DNA from: Hofstenia miamia | Taxonomy: Eukaryota; Xenacoelomorpha; Acoela | Direction: 5' to 3' | Assembly: GCA_004352715.1 (NCBI GenBank) | Contig: SCFE01000071.1 | Coordinates: 527,947 to 591,946, forward strand | DNA: 64,000 nucleotides | Program-made: the position numbers and the translations under genes | The notes under the pieces: model-generated | The model's database searches: none | Seen by the model: only the letters and a program-made list of their open reading frames with translations | Told to the model about the DNA's origin: nothing | Shown: positions 37,401 to 52,100 of the stretch, piece after piece | Numbering within the stretch: the stretch's first letter is position 1 | Layout: each line of letters begins with the position of its first letter

Positions 37401-40400
37401 GACTATATGGAGTGCTCCCCGTAACGTCTACCTTACTATTTTTCGTGTTTATCAACAACCTCATCGATTTTTGCCACTGCTGCTTTTCATTCAGCTAGTG
37501 CTAATTAGATAAAGTTTATCTTTGAAAAATTAATTTATAGACATTTCTCATTTATTGCAACTGTTTTAAGTATCTTTTCTCATTTTTATATTTAAGCAAT
37601 GTACTGAAGCTTTTATTTTTAGGGCATTGTTTACTTTGTTGATCATATCAATAAACGCACTACATATGTTGATCCTAGACTAGCATTTGCTGTGAATACA
37701 AATACTGGCAATTTATCATTATCCTCTTGGAATAATTCATCCATCACATGTGAAGAGGTATATATGCTGCAAGCATTGTTTTATCTATTATTTACCGTGT
37801 TTTAAAATGATCTGTACGTCATAAATCAATGCTTTTCTTAAAATACATTTACAGATATATCGTGAGTCAGAAAATTTTTTCTACAAGTTTATCATTATGG
37901 TGGTTTTTAGACCGGTAAAAAAGTCAAAATTAAAATTTTAAGAAACTTTGAAAATTACAATTTTATAGTGAAATGTTTGACATTTTAGAAGGAAATAAGC
38001 GTCAACTATTATCAAATTTGACTATTTCATGCTACACTGTACATGTTGCAGATTCCATTATTCGTGTATGCATTTATTTACTTATTTTTTCTATCTTCAA
38101 AAATTGAATTGTGTTTTCATTTTTAATTGTCTTTAATTTTTTTTGTCAAAATTCTATTTATTTTGGTTAAAGAATACTACCCTCATGGTCATTGGTTTTG
38201 ATTAGAAAATTGGCTAATTTAAAGCATTTAAAATTGAAAACATTGTAATAATGCATTTCTTAATACATTTTCAATATTCACACATTTCTTGACATGCTCA
38301 AGCAATGAAATTTCTCGTTTGATTCAATGTCTATATTAAATAACACATCAAAAGAAATCAAACGTCCTTATGGCTGTATATTAGATATATTTGATAGATT
38401 GCATTGAAGTAATCTATAGAAACATACATACACGTACGTAGATAATATATGAATTTGTTTTATTCAAGTCTTAATAAGACAGCCTGCCATAAACTACTAA
38501 AACCTGAGATATCGACAACGTGGCGTCCTGTTTTGAAATTATGATCGTGTGATTTTCTTACTAGCATTTAAGTAAGATATATTTTATCGTAACGAAAATG
38601 ATTTAGTCAAATGTTGTCAAATAATATCAAAATGTATGAGCTATAGTTTCGTAATTCTAGCATCATATGTGGTTTTCCAATATGGTACTTAGCAAAGTGT
38701 AAAACTGTAAAAATAATTTTAAAAATATATTTTCAAGTAAAGTTGTTAATTTCATTAGTCATTCATGGCTATTTCAAAAAATCAATAAGAAGTAGTGTAT
38801 CACATCAGAAAATGACCGTTTAATATTTGAATAAATTTGCAGAAAAAAACTCGAGTTATTTAAGAATATATATGCCCCTTTGTAACATAATAGTTTGGAG
38901 AAAATTACAAAGGGCCTAAAATGTTCATTTTCCCCTGTAACAAGGGGCCCTTTCCCATACAGCACAATTTATGCTTTTTGAGATTTTTTACTAATATGTA
39001 CTTAAATATAGTATTTAATATTATTTGAGCAACTTATCAATAATTTTATTTTGGCGGGAATTTTTTTCCAATCCGGCCGTTTGTAAAAACATAAACTGAG
39101 CTTAATTATGTTGTTGCATTCATTTTTAATTATGGCCAAATAACAGTTATTTGTTTATTTTTCTTGCTTTTAAGATAAAAAAAGGATTTCTTAGAAAGAG
39201 CATAGCCAGGGTCGCCCCGACCCTAAGGAAGTCTTTAGATAAAAGCTGAGCGGCTTTTCCCCGCCGCTACCTGCGGGTACCAACGATACGGATAAAGAAA
39301 AAACCTTGTAAAACATACGCATAATGCAAAAAGATTGTCCAGAAAATAACCACTTCTTTTGGGAACCTTAGTAGCAAGTTTGTCTTAAATGATTAAAGAA
39401 GCTCTGAAATGTTTTATTATTGTTATATTTGAGCAGTGTGTTATTTTTGAACAATCTCAATTTGCTTTCAAGATACAGCAATCACTTGAGGTGTAGGTGT
39501 TTTCTCACTTCACATTAAAATAGCCTTTTCTTGATTAGAAAAAATTTGAATATAATTTCTACATGTTGTACTAATAGATTTTTTCGTTTTAACATACCCG
39601 GTCGCGCAGTATTAATAACGAATTATACAGCGCAGCATATATACGCGAAATCTATCTATAGCTCAATTATTTATATATATATATATATATATANNNNNNN
39701 NNNNNNNNNNNNNNNNNNNNNNNNNNNNNNNNNNNNNNNNNNNNNNNNNNNNNNNNNNNNNNNNNNNNNNNNNNNNNNNNNNNNNNNNNNNNNNNNNNNN
39801 NNNNNNNNNNNNNNNNNNNNNNNNNNNNNNNNNNNNNNNNNNNNNNNNNNNNNNNNNNNNNNNNNNNNNNNNNNNNNNNNNNNNNNNNNNNNNNNNNNNN
39901 NNNNNNNNNNNNNNNNNNNNNNNNNNNTATATATATATATATATATATTTGCACGCATACTTGCGCTTTTACACTTTTTTAAAAATTCTCTTGTACTCAT
40001 AAAAAAATACAAGTGCACTTAATATATAGCTTGGAAATGATTAGCATATTCGAAAACGATTTAGAACAAATGTGACCTTCAAGATTTTATGCGCGTATTT
40101 TTAATCGGGAAATTTTGTCATTTTGTAATTACTCTTTGTACATCAGGCAAATTAACCATTTATAGACGCGTAAATATAGTAAATTACAATGACTAAGCTA
40201 GCTAAATATTTACTGTATATAATACTTATAACATATATAAATTGCATTGGATACAGCCTGCTCATTTAGAGACACAGCAAGAAACAGTTATGTCACTGCA
40301 CCTAGGCACGTTGAGCTCAGGTTTGGCAAATTGCAGTAACCTTGAAACTGGTTACTGGTAGATGATTATGATAGTAACTTACTAGTAATCTGCTAAAATA

Positions 40401-43144
40401 CTCTGGCCTTTATTGCCAATCATTATTGGGAGATTTGTCTTTCAAGTACGTTCCAGTTTGTTTGTATAACTGCATTAATGCATGCAAAAGTGAAGACGCA
40501 ATATAATGTTGTTTGATTTGCTGCCACTGCGTTGTGACCCTGACACTCGACTTAACCAGTCACTTGAAAAGAGTTATAACTACTAACCCCAGGTAACCTG
40601 CGCTGTAAGCTCAAATTAAGTTACTAGTAAGTATATTTACTACTAATTAGTAACCTGCCAACTCTATCAGTATACAATAAATCTAGTTAAAAATTCATTC
40701 TAAAGTACATTAAGCCTTCTAATAATAATACCCTAAATAGAAAAGCACTTGGAGAGCGCAGACCTCCTCCACGCAGCTTGTGTCCCCCGGATCAGCACCA
40801 AAATTTAATGGATTCCTCCTTGGGCGGAGCCGTACCTCTGGTAAAAATTTGAGGTCAATCCATCCATTATTTTTTCCGTAAAGTTGCTAACAGACAAACA
40901 AACAAACCAACGCTACAAAAAACAGTGAACAGTCGATTGAACAGGAGGATATCGCAGGCATGGAATTAGAGTGACAGCGGGAAAGTGAAGCATTTGAGAA
41001 GGGCGTCTTTGTATGGCAAGGGAGAGAACCATTTGAAGGCACGCTTCTGGAAACGTTCCATAGAGTGGAACAAGGAACGGGAAGGCTACCAACAGGAAGA
41101 AGCATAGAGAAGAATGGCACGAGGCATGGCAAAGAGAGAGGAATTCGCTTTATGGTGACGTAATGACCAGACCAATTTAAGTTAGTTATCAGCAGGTTGA
41201 ACTCCAAGGTGAGTATGATGAGGGGAAAAGTTCACAGGAAGAGGAAGCTCAGAAGGAAGAGATACAGAAAAGGAAATACCACATGGTTGGGCTAAAATCA
41301 AGATGGTTAACAGAAGACTAAGTAGACAAAGCTCAAGATCAGAGGTAATATTGGAGGCAAAAGAACTACCAACGTTGAAAATCGCAGTGTCATCAACGTA
41401 CAGTAGGCAGGATGAGTTGAAGACAGATTGAGGGAGGTCGTCGATAGCAACAAGGAAAAAGAGAACAGCAAACACGGAACCTTGTGGAGGAGCACCACTA
41501 GAGACAAGAGCAGGGGAGGAAATAGACGAGTTGATTTTGACACACTGACGACGATTGGACAGGTAAGACTAAAAGAATTCGATGAAATCAGCATCAAAGC
41601 CAAATAAATTTAATTTTTCAAGAAGGATAGAATAAGGGAGCCGATCAAAAGCTTTAGAAATGTCAAGAAAGATAATGCAACCAGGATCATTACGATCAGG
41701 AAATAGCAGTTTTCGATCAAAGTGAGCAAGTTAGTGATGGTAGAACAAACGGAAGATTAACATGCTGAGAAGCGGAAATGAGGTGATGAATTTTAGGGAG
41801 CACATTACGAAAGACAAGACGCTCAAATATGATCGACAGCTGAGAAAGAATAGCTATTGGACGATAAGAAGTGACATGAGAGGAGGGAAGCTGCTTGGAT
41901 TTTAACAGGGGAGAGATCTAAAAAGTTTTCCAGCAAGCCGGAAAACGCTTAGAGGAGCAAATGTAGGACGGAAAGAATTGAGGAAGTTTCGTAGATTACA
42001 AAGGATGGGACGTCATCAGGATAGCAAGGACCAGACAACTTGCTTGGTAGCAGGAGAACCAGATTCTAGTAAGCAGAAAGATGGTTTCAAATGATGGTTT
42101 GGAATAAGAGTCTTGAAGAGATCCAGATGAGAAGCTGGACAACAGAGAGATTTTGTTGAGTTCCATGAAGTTGATGACGTCTTATGTAAGAGAAGAGAGT
42201 TTCGATGTATCGGAAGAACTGTAACGGCGTTTGAAAGATTCGAGTTTATTCAAGGAGTGTACAGTAATGGATGAGAAATAGAAAGGGAGGGAAATACGCT
42301 TTTTCAGGACGACGATGAACAAAGGATGAAATAACTTGGTGAAGAAACGTGTACCAGTCATCAGCAGAGAAAGAGTCATTAAAAATAGGGAATGAAGGAG
42401 AAAGCAGCATTTAGAAATACAAAGTCACTGTTAGATCGAGCATATTGAGGAGTGGCAGGACAAGCAGAGGGGGTAATAGAATTGAAAGACAGGCTGAAGC
42501 GAACAAATGAGTGATCAGAGACAGTTCTTCCTGAACCGGAACAAAAGAGGTGTCAAAAATACGATCAGGGTGAGAGCACAAAACCAAGTCAAGAAGGGAG
42601 GAGCGGGAAGTAGGAGAAAGTACCAGTTGTTCAAGAGAGTAGGAAGCAAAAAGATCCAGAACAGCGGATTCATAGGCGTAATTAGAGTCAAGTGCATTCC
42701 AACAAACATTAGGGATTTTGAAGTCACCACAGATGAGGAGATGAGGAGGAGTGGGAAATCCAAGTTGACGAGAGAGAGAGCGATATACTGATCATGAAAG
42801 TACTCAAGCATACATGAAAATTCAGCACGGGGAATACGAAAAAGACTGCTGGCGGGAGGGTTGCAAACACAGAGAAGAGAAACAGTGTGATCACTGAGAA
42901 CAACAGCACAACCGTGTTTTTTAATTTATAATTTCTAGCATCATTTTTATTGTTGAAATAAATGTTTTTGATAAGAACGTGTTTGTACAACGCGCAAGTA
43001 TTGGCTTATTTTGTGTACAAAGCGTAAGGCAGCGGATTATGCTAAATTGTTTTTTCAAATTTTATGTTTCTGTTCGAAAAAATCAATATACATCATACTA
43101 ATAATTATAATTTAATTGATATAACTTAAAAGTTACAAAAGTGC

Positions 43145-43177
<33 letters not shown>

Positions 43178-46100
43178 GCAACACTTGTAGGGTTGTTTGA
43201 ACAAAAACCAAATAGGGGCCTACATGTGTATTTGATTCACGCTTTTCAAAATTCCACAGGAACCCACAAATTGCTTTATAGTAACTAATTAATTAATCCA
43301 ACAATTCTTCAATTGAAGTAGGGATGTGTCGGAATCCGGTATCCGGTATCCGGTTAAATTTAACTTGTTTACCGGATAACATATTCTTCATTTAAAATGG
43401 AATTTTCGAGGAAAAGCTATATTTTTGCATGATATGGAAGTTGTCATGCAACAAAACAAGTTGTTTATCAGGAGGTAGTCTATTTAATATTTATTTATTT
43501 TCATTCGCAAGTTGTCGAGATCAATTAAGAAATGATTTGTTCTTCAATAATAATCAGGGTAACCAAAAATAATAAAAGTCATGTTTTTCTGTTTGTTTAT
43601 TTTGCTGTCTGTTTAAAATTAGATGGTTTTCAGATTTGGGGTTCAGTTAAATAGGAAGTTATAAAGTCATAGAAAATCATACTTTTGATTTTTGAAAAAT
43701 ACGGTAATATTTGTGGCTGAAATGTCATAAAAGTAATATTTTGTATAGTTTCATTAAATTAAGGGAAAAAAACTTAAAACTTAATGTTAGATTGTGACTG
43801 CTTTAAACCATTTGAATTAAAATTCTATTTTAATTAATGTATTCCTTGGCCTAATCCCCGAGAAGTTTATTTGCTAGCTTATTGTTGAACCGACGCGTTT
43901 CTAAGATTGGCCTTGTATGCTGGCTGCTCGAAAATATTAAATGAACTATATACATTATTATTTCATGAATTTTACAAGGCACACGTGTTGCAGAACTATG
44001 CCATGCGTATTCAGGCAAAATATATTAGGGTTGACTATTTAATTGTTTCAATTAAGGCTTATATCATAAAATATCAAAGTTGTTCAATCTTTGACAGAGT
44101 TCTTTTTACTTCCGCCCTTGATCTTGGAAATGATAACTGTGAAATAATCGCCTATATCAAGTCACGATTAGAAAATACCGGTTTCACTGCTACAATCGGA
44201 ATTGTATGTCAAGTTACGAATCTTTCAAGCAACATCAGCTGCTGTTAAAAGATGTTTCTCTTTGTTGAGAAAACTCTTGGCCTATGAAAATAATCCAAAC
44301 CACAATAATATACGGAATTTATGTGCTATTATTATAATTTAGTGAAACTTTAAAAAATTGACTTTTGTATGTAAGAGTTTTTGTATTTGTTTTATATCTT
44401 GTTCTCACTAATACAAAAGCTTACTATATTGATTAAATAGATAATTTAAAAACTGGATGGTCATATTTTAGGGCATATTTAACTAAATTCCGTCATATTT
44501 TGTCATAAAAATAAGGTCATTTTTTTGTTTTTTTAAAGTAATATTTCTGGTTGCCCTAGTAATAATTGAACAAAATATCATCCGCTATCCAGCAGTCAAA
44601 TTATCCGGAATTATCCGATATCCGGTATATTCAATTCACTATCCGGATGCCATCCCTAAATTGAAGTGGTGTGTGCATAGAGGTTTTTTAATGCCGCACC
44701 CCTCTGTCAAAATTTCTTTCATACCCGTACTGCCGTCTTATGGCAAATCACCATATTTGCACATTTCGCAATTTCGAGTTTATCAGATAACTTGTTTCCT
44801 CTACACAATCTGTCACTTAGTATGGCTATGGCAAATCAACTTACGTTGAATTTTACAATCAGTAAAATTTACTATTTTGGCAACAAAACAATATACATGT
44901 AAGTGGGTTTATCGTACACCTTTTGACTGCAGCGTATCCACTTTTACTCTTAAATTTTTATCTGTACCCTTCCATACCGAGAATGATTTATAATTTCAAT
45001 AACACAATTTGCTTTAATCATATTTTAATTTTTTCAAAATTATATTTAAAATTTTTTTTTAATAAAGTCTTATTATAATATACATAATGTGGAGCGAAAT
45101 GGTTACCTGTACCCTCTCATTCTCTATAATAATTATTCACATTCGCGGATTTGGGTGGGTAAAACGGATACTCGTGGGTAGTATATTTACCCTCATTTTG
45201 CTACTTTAGTAACTTAAAAATTTTATACATGTACACTATAATCATGGAATTTTTGAAAATATTGTCTATGTATTAAAACATAAACCTGTTATTTTTTTAT
45301 CTAAATTTTCACAGAACTACTGTACTTGTATCATTGCTCAACATTAGGTGCCTATACCCAGATCACTCTAAGAATATCAGACTGTTGAAGTGGATTCAAA
45401 TTGATAAAACAAAGATTATAGCATCATTTTCTAGCTTTTGTTTGGCTACTTAAGACCTCTAAGGAAATCTGAAAATATTTTTAATGCCATTTGGATATCT
45501 CATTGCACCAACGAAATATAAAAACCATTTAAAAAAAATTGTCCTAATTTTTTTCATAGAATATTTTACAAATATGTATCGCAAATGTTAAAAAAGACCC
45601 ATATAATTATAATATAAGAGAAATGGAATTTTGCTATTGAAAATTTTCAACAAAAGGGCTCGAAAGGCGGGTTGTTTTCGGTCACGTTGGCAAATTATTT
45701 TATTTGAATTTCAGATTTTATTTGCCAGTATAAATCAAGTAGTTAATGTATACCTTTAAGTGCAAAATAATCCCTGTAGTTTTGTATATAATGTTATGTT
45801 ATAGGTTTTACTTGGAACTTCTTTGTCAGATCAATGTGCTTTTATCACGGGTGCTACTTCTGGAATTGGACTAGAAATCGCTCGTTCACTTGCAAATGTT
45901 GGTTGTAGAGTATTAATAGGAACTAAAGATGTTAACAATGTTGCTATCGACTCCTTGAGAAAGGAGCGTTCGGATTTTCGTGTTGAAGCACTTCAGCTTG
46001 ATCTTAGTCTGTTTTCTTCCGTCAAGAAATGCGCTTCATCTGTTCGGGATCGTACACCTGATGGTTTAAATATTCTTAGTTAGTAATTCTGTATTTAATT

Positions 46101-49100
46101 GGCTAATTTATGAATTATTGCCAGCTCCATAATGTAATATATAGCTAGTGTATTTATTAAAATTATATTTTCCAAGAAATGCTTTGTATTTAGTTGTGAA
46201 CGTATTGGTAGAACTTTATTTGGTTATAGCACAGGGGAGTCTTATATAGTTATCAATTTTATTGCATTTCCCTAGCAATATAACAAGAAATTTGAAAACT
46301 TCTAATTCGTGTAAACAATTAAATTTGAGGAGGGTTTTCTGATATATTTGCTAATTTATTATTCTTGGTATGTTTTTTTTTAAATCTTGCACAATATACT
46401 ATTATGAGTTATTGCTGCTTATAATCTGTAAGTTTGCTTTTTAGTCCTCAATGCTGGAGTATTTGGTCAACCTTATAAAATTACTGACGATGGGTTTGAA
46501 ACAACTTTTCAAGTGAATTTCTTAGCTCAGGTTTATTTGGTGCTATTGCTCTTGGATCATATAAAAGAAAATGGCAGAATGGTTTTTGTTTCTTCAGAAT
46601 CTCATCACTTTATCAATTGGTCAGTTAGTCTTAATTTCGATAGTAGACGTTACTGGTTTAATTCTAGCGTGAATGTACTAGTGTTGGTGGTGGATAGAAT
46701 TTTATCTGTTCCAATGTCATTTAGTGCCTTTGGATTTGATTCTGGTGTATGCCAACTTTACTGAACAATGATCACACGCGGACCCACGACATAACTTTTA
46801 TTTGACAAAAATTATTAGTAACAGTTTGAAATTCGTGCCCCTATCACAGTCCCAGGTTATTCTCATCCCTGTGAGACATTTAATGCCTTAATCCATTCCA
46901 ATGGTACTGTGTGAGAGGACGTATATCATAGAACAATATCGACATATTTCTATTGCATGTTTTGTATATGTACGGTTTCTGTAACACGTTTGCGAAGGGC
47001 TGCATTTCCAATATTATAAGACTTGGTAGGTTATATATAAATGAAGTCACTGTTGTTAATGTAAGCAGGTAAAGATATCTTCATATGAAATATTATTCAA
47101 TATCTTCACTAGCTTACCTAGAACCCTCGTAGTGGGGCGGGTGCTCACAGAGTTTTGCGAAGGAACACATTTTTGTCATTGGTGTCTTCTGCCTGAAGCA
47201 GTAAACTAAAGGGAAAATCTTTTGTAAAAGTAACAAATTAACAGGAGTTTGAATGGTGTTATTTACGCAAAAATTATTAATATTTCATGCGGGGTATTTT
47301 TAGACCAAAACAGCAATATTGATCTAGGGAATTTTTAATAATGCACTTTCATATGTGCTGGTTTTCAATATACATGTATTTCATAACGATACCACTAGCA
47401 AATATATTATAAAACTGAATGTTATCTCATATATTTCCTGACTCTAATAATGTGTTATTTTAGGGATGGAAGTAACGGGCCATTGTTACTAGATGCTTCA
47501 TTAACACATCCATCGAAAAAGGACTACTGGCATCTACTAGCCTACAACCGTTCGAAGTTGTGTATGATTCTATTTGCTAAAGCTCTTCAAGCTCTTTGTA
47601 AAAATCTATGTATCAGCTCTTGTCACCCTGGCAATATGGTATTCACAAACCTCTATCGACGTTCAACATTTCACTGGTTAATTAGTGTTGTGTGTTCTCT
47701 GTTTACAAAATCAATTACACAGGTCATTTTTAAGCATTCGCATTACAATTACTATTTTATTTCTGGGGAAATAAATTGTTCAATTCGCAATTGAATTTAT
47801 TAATTAGCGTGAAATTTATGTATTACTAAGCACGTTTTTTGTCATGCTGGCAAATAACTATTCTGTAAAAAGTCTGAATGCTATGCATCAACTATTAGCT
47901 TAGAGCTCCTTGTGCCTTAATGTTTTATTTCTTATTAAAATGACAGTGTTATTGCATTATATTTAATGTTATTTAGATTTGCGAGTGGCAAGATGCATTA
48001 AATGAATATAAAAATGACAGCTTGTGTTGCTGTAAAAAACATAAAATATAGGACTAGATTATGCAGTGGGATGGTTATTTTCAAAATTCGGGTATTTCTC
48101 ATAGCTTTCCAGCTATTCTTAAATATCAAAGACTTGAACAGGGTTACATGCACCCGAAACCATTGTACTCGTCAATCCAGATTGGTGAAAATGCAGAATA
48201 GCAGCAACAGTTCATTCGGGCCATTCATCAAAATCGGTCAACAACAAACAGACAACTTGAATAGAAGCTCAGACCATTGAATATGAGCAATGCTTTCCCA
48301 ATCCTATACAATTTGTAATTTCTCGCTTTTTCTAATCTTTGCACTTAGCTTGTCATTCTATGCAAGAATAAAAATAATGTAATGACATGATGGTGTATAC
48401 TGACTTACTGATCAGCGAATGAAGCATTATGATTAACTCAACATACTTACATACAAGTAGCTATTAGATGTTCTCCAACTAAAATTATTTGTGTCTACAT
48501 AGCATGCACACAGACTTTTTACTCAGCGAGTGTATATCTAACTTTTAATTTAAAATTTATTTCAGACTTTTGGTATAACTTTGGGTATATGAGCTTGCAT
48601 AGTGAATGAGTATATTTGAGCGGGTTCATCAAACTGGCTGTTACTAGAGCGCTGCAATAATGCAAAATATTGTCATTGTTTTTTATCATTGTTACGTTAA
48701 TGCATTACTTGTTCGTTCAAATATAACATGCTACATATAAAAGCCGACCTAAAACATTCTTTCAATGAAATCGACACACTTTTGGCATCTGTGGTTTGAA
48801 GATCGCGTTTAACACGTTCGCTGCCGCAGTGTATTAAATTAGTTATTTCCATAGTGCCAATGGTATTTTAAGTTTTTTATCTTTGCTGAATATAATTTTT
48901 CAGTAATATATGACATTACTAGGTTAAGTTGGGTTATTTGTATACTGTTTTACGCTGTGCCTGCGGGCAGGTCACACAGCACTGTATTTAAATAATATAC
49001 CACGTGTGCCGCGTAACCTGTCGGCGGGCACTCAACAATTCTTCAGAAATATTTTAGCCTGTGACCTTCTGGCGGGTCACGCGGCACATAAATAGAAATA

Positions 49101-52100
49101 GTTGTGACAAGCCGGCGGGTCACATTGCAGCCAACGTGTTAATAATAAAGCATGTGCTGTACATAAGGTTTTAATGTAATTTCTTTTCGGTTTTTTCATT
49201 TTCACTAGTATTTCACTAGTATTTGCTATTGTAAGTAATTTTTCACTGAAGTACTACAAAATCACTTGCGACGAATTTTTTTCAGTGTCTTATGCATAGC
49301 AATTTTGAATTTAGATCAATGTCATAATTTCATATTGATCAAAGGAAAGCAAAAATTGAACTATGAAATTCTCCCGAAAGATGGCGTAATTCGTTATTAA
49401 TTAAAGAAATATACAATCCAATCTAATATTATTTTATGAACCTGGAGAAGAAAAATTTGTCTCTATTGATAATTCTGTTTAGCACCACCTTATATATAAG
49501 TATTTTATAATATGGTCTGCATTGTTCTTGAATTGATTTTGATTTAAACTCTAATATATTATTTCTTTCTTTATTAAAACATTGCACACGCATGTAAGAG
49601 GCAAAGTTTGATGTTAAATATAGTAGTTCCGCACTGCAATTATTAGGGTTCAGATGGTATTTCATTCCCTCTAATAATTTAGGATATTCGCAAGGAATGG
49701 ACAGTGTGCTTTAAAAAGTTTAGGAATTGTTATATTACAGACCATTCCAAGCAGATCTTTTCTTGACATGTAGTCATTAGTTATGTCTGTACATAGAGCA
49801 TAAATTGGGTGTCGGCTAGAGTTTAAGATTATGTTAGTGATGTTAATTTTATATGATATTTGTAGGTAGTAAAAATTACCAAGCTGGTTTCCGCCTTCTC
49901 TGTAGCTGCAATATTATAAAGATGTCGGTCTGGAGTGATTTTTTTATCCACACTGCTTCAATGATAGCACCTTGTATTTCATCATTTCCCGGTATCTGTG
50001 GGTAGTATATAGATATACATTAGTTTACTCAATAAAAAGAATTTCAGCGCTTTTGCTTTACCATATAAGGAGATTTTCTTGTTTCCTATGAAATTAATTA
50101 TCAGTTGATTTTCCCTTACAAAGGCATAACATTATCAAATTTCATTTGTTCTTTTATACCTAGATTGACACCTAACAAATTTAATATACACTATGATTTA
50201 CTGAGCAGTTCGTGTTCCAGTACATTGCTCTTCCCAGTCCGGAGTAGATTGAGTTTTTCTTGTTTATCGTTAAGCCACTAGTCTTACCAAAATTGATTAT
50301 ATTTTTAGATTATTTAAGCAGGAAGAGCTATAAAAAATAAAGTTATATCATCACCCTAAGCTAAATAATTATTTGGTATTAGTTTAATTATAGCATTTGA
50401 CATGCTGCCTGGAATTTTACCGTCGATCAGAATTGAATCACTAATTAATTTTATATATGGTATAAGTATGAGTTTGAACTGTTGAAAAATGTTTGAGTTT
50501 AAGCCATTCATTTCTGGACTGTTCCTGACCTTGTCAATTGCGGAATTTATCTCAGAATGGCTAATTTTAATTTTGAATTCAATTCTTTCCTCCTCATTTA
50601 TTTGTGGGAAATTCAATTCGATGTTAACTTTTTCTGATGCTTTTCCTGCATAGAGGTTCTTGTAGAATTTGTTATGGTTGTTATTACGTCTTCAAGTTTT
50701 TTGCTCAGTGAATTGCCACTCATTGTAACTTTCATGATATTTATCAATAGAGAAAAATTTTTCTTTTCCAGGCTCATTGACACACCACTATGCAGATTAT
50801 GTCATCAGTCAAATGAAAATGCGAAGCATTGAGTGTAATAGATGAACTTATGCAAAGCCTGTTGACTCAATAACATCAGGCATTTATTAACAATTGAAAA
50901 TTTTAGGTTACACCAAAAGATTTTTAACATGTTTTAAATTCATTGTACATATATTTTATTAGCCAAGCCTTTTTAGATAAATGTTCATCCGCCTCTTTTC
51001 AGTAAGTACTTTTATGTAAATAGTTTCCATCATTAACTTAGTTCTGTGTTTCTGCTTCTGTCCTTATTGTTCCTCTTTTAGAGTTCCTTAACGTAAAATG
51101 CTTTGTTACTCTCTTTTGTTTGTCAATACTCTGTTATTACTGTTATTATGTTAATGAGTGTGTGCATATCTTTCAAATTACAATGTTAATACACAGTGGC
51201 GGAGCGTGGGCCACTTTGCCTAGTGTGCGGTGCAGAGTTGCTAGTGGTTCGGTTTGGTTTCGTCATTGTATTAAATAAAAATACGTCAATACTGAACTGA
51301 AAGTTTCAAAATTTACAATGGACATCAGTGCAGTAATTGCTTAAATTTGAAGCCATCCATTACATGATTAAATGCATAATTTTTTAAATACTCTACATTA
51401 ACGTAAAATATGATTCAAATGAATATTTCTTAAAATCAGATATCAAGTAAGATATTTGAAATGGATACCCTAGTTTATTTAATAAGATCACGAAATATTA
51501 NGTGAATGAGTATATTTGAGCGGGTTCATCAAACTGGCTGTTACTAGAGCGCTGCAATAATGCAAAATATTGTCATTGTTTTTTATCATTGTTACGTTAA
51601 TGCATTACTTGTTCGTTCAAATATAACTTGCTACATATAAAAGCCGACCTAAAACATTCTTTCAATGAAATCGACACACTTTTGGCATCTGTGGTTTGAA
51701 GATCGCGTTTAACACGTTCGCTGCCGCAGTGTATTAAATTAGTTATTTCCATAGTGCCAATGGTATTTTAAGTATTTTATCTTTGCTGAATATAATTTTT
51801 CAGTAATATATGACATTACTAGGTTAAGTTGGGTTATTTGTATACTGTTTTACGCTGTGCCTGCGGGCAGGTCACACAGCACTGTATTTAAATAATATAC
51901 CACGTGTGCCGCGTAACCTGTCGGCGGGCACTCAACAATTCTTCAGAAATATTTTAGCCTGTGACCTTCTGGCGGGTCACGCGGCACATAAATAGAAATA
52001 GTTGTGACAAGCCGGCGGGTCACATTGCAGCCAACGTGTTAATAATAAAGCATGTGCTGTACATAAGGTTTTAATGTAATTTCTTTTCGGTTTTTTCATT

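Larger units (their letters stand above)
34450..37622 (+). other. WWOX intron with a retroelement and a suspect duplication
   Basis: Carries a CR1/Jockey-like fragment (34,876-35,735) and a 640-bp sequence present twice (36,121-36,760 and 36,887-37,526). Confidence 0.8.
37758..45804 (+). other. 8-kb WWOX intron rich in insertions
   Basis: Holds an (AT)n gap (N 39,694-39,927), an RTE-like 3' end, a CR1/Jockey-like copy and a hAT element, listed separately. A GC-rich patch lies at about 39,200-39,290 (GCTGAGCGGCTTTTCCCC). No other exon seen. Confidence 0.6.

Noticed and set aside
39180-39300. GC-rich patch as a possible small RNA gene
   Set aside because: No tRNA-like boxes or convincing fold could be recognised by eye.
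39531-40022. Open frame of 163 codons
   Set aside because: Most of it is an N-gap flanked by (AT)n.
46620-46764. Extension of the WWOX exon to a later stop
   Set aside because: Family length and phase of the next exon favour splicing at 46,619.
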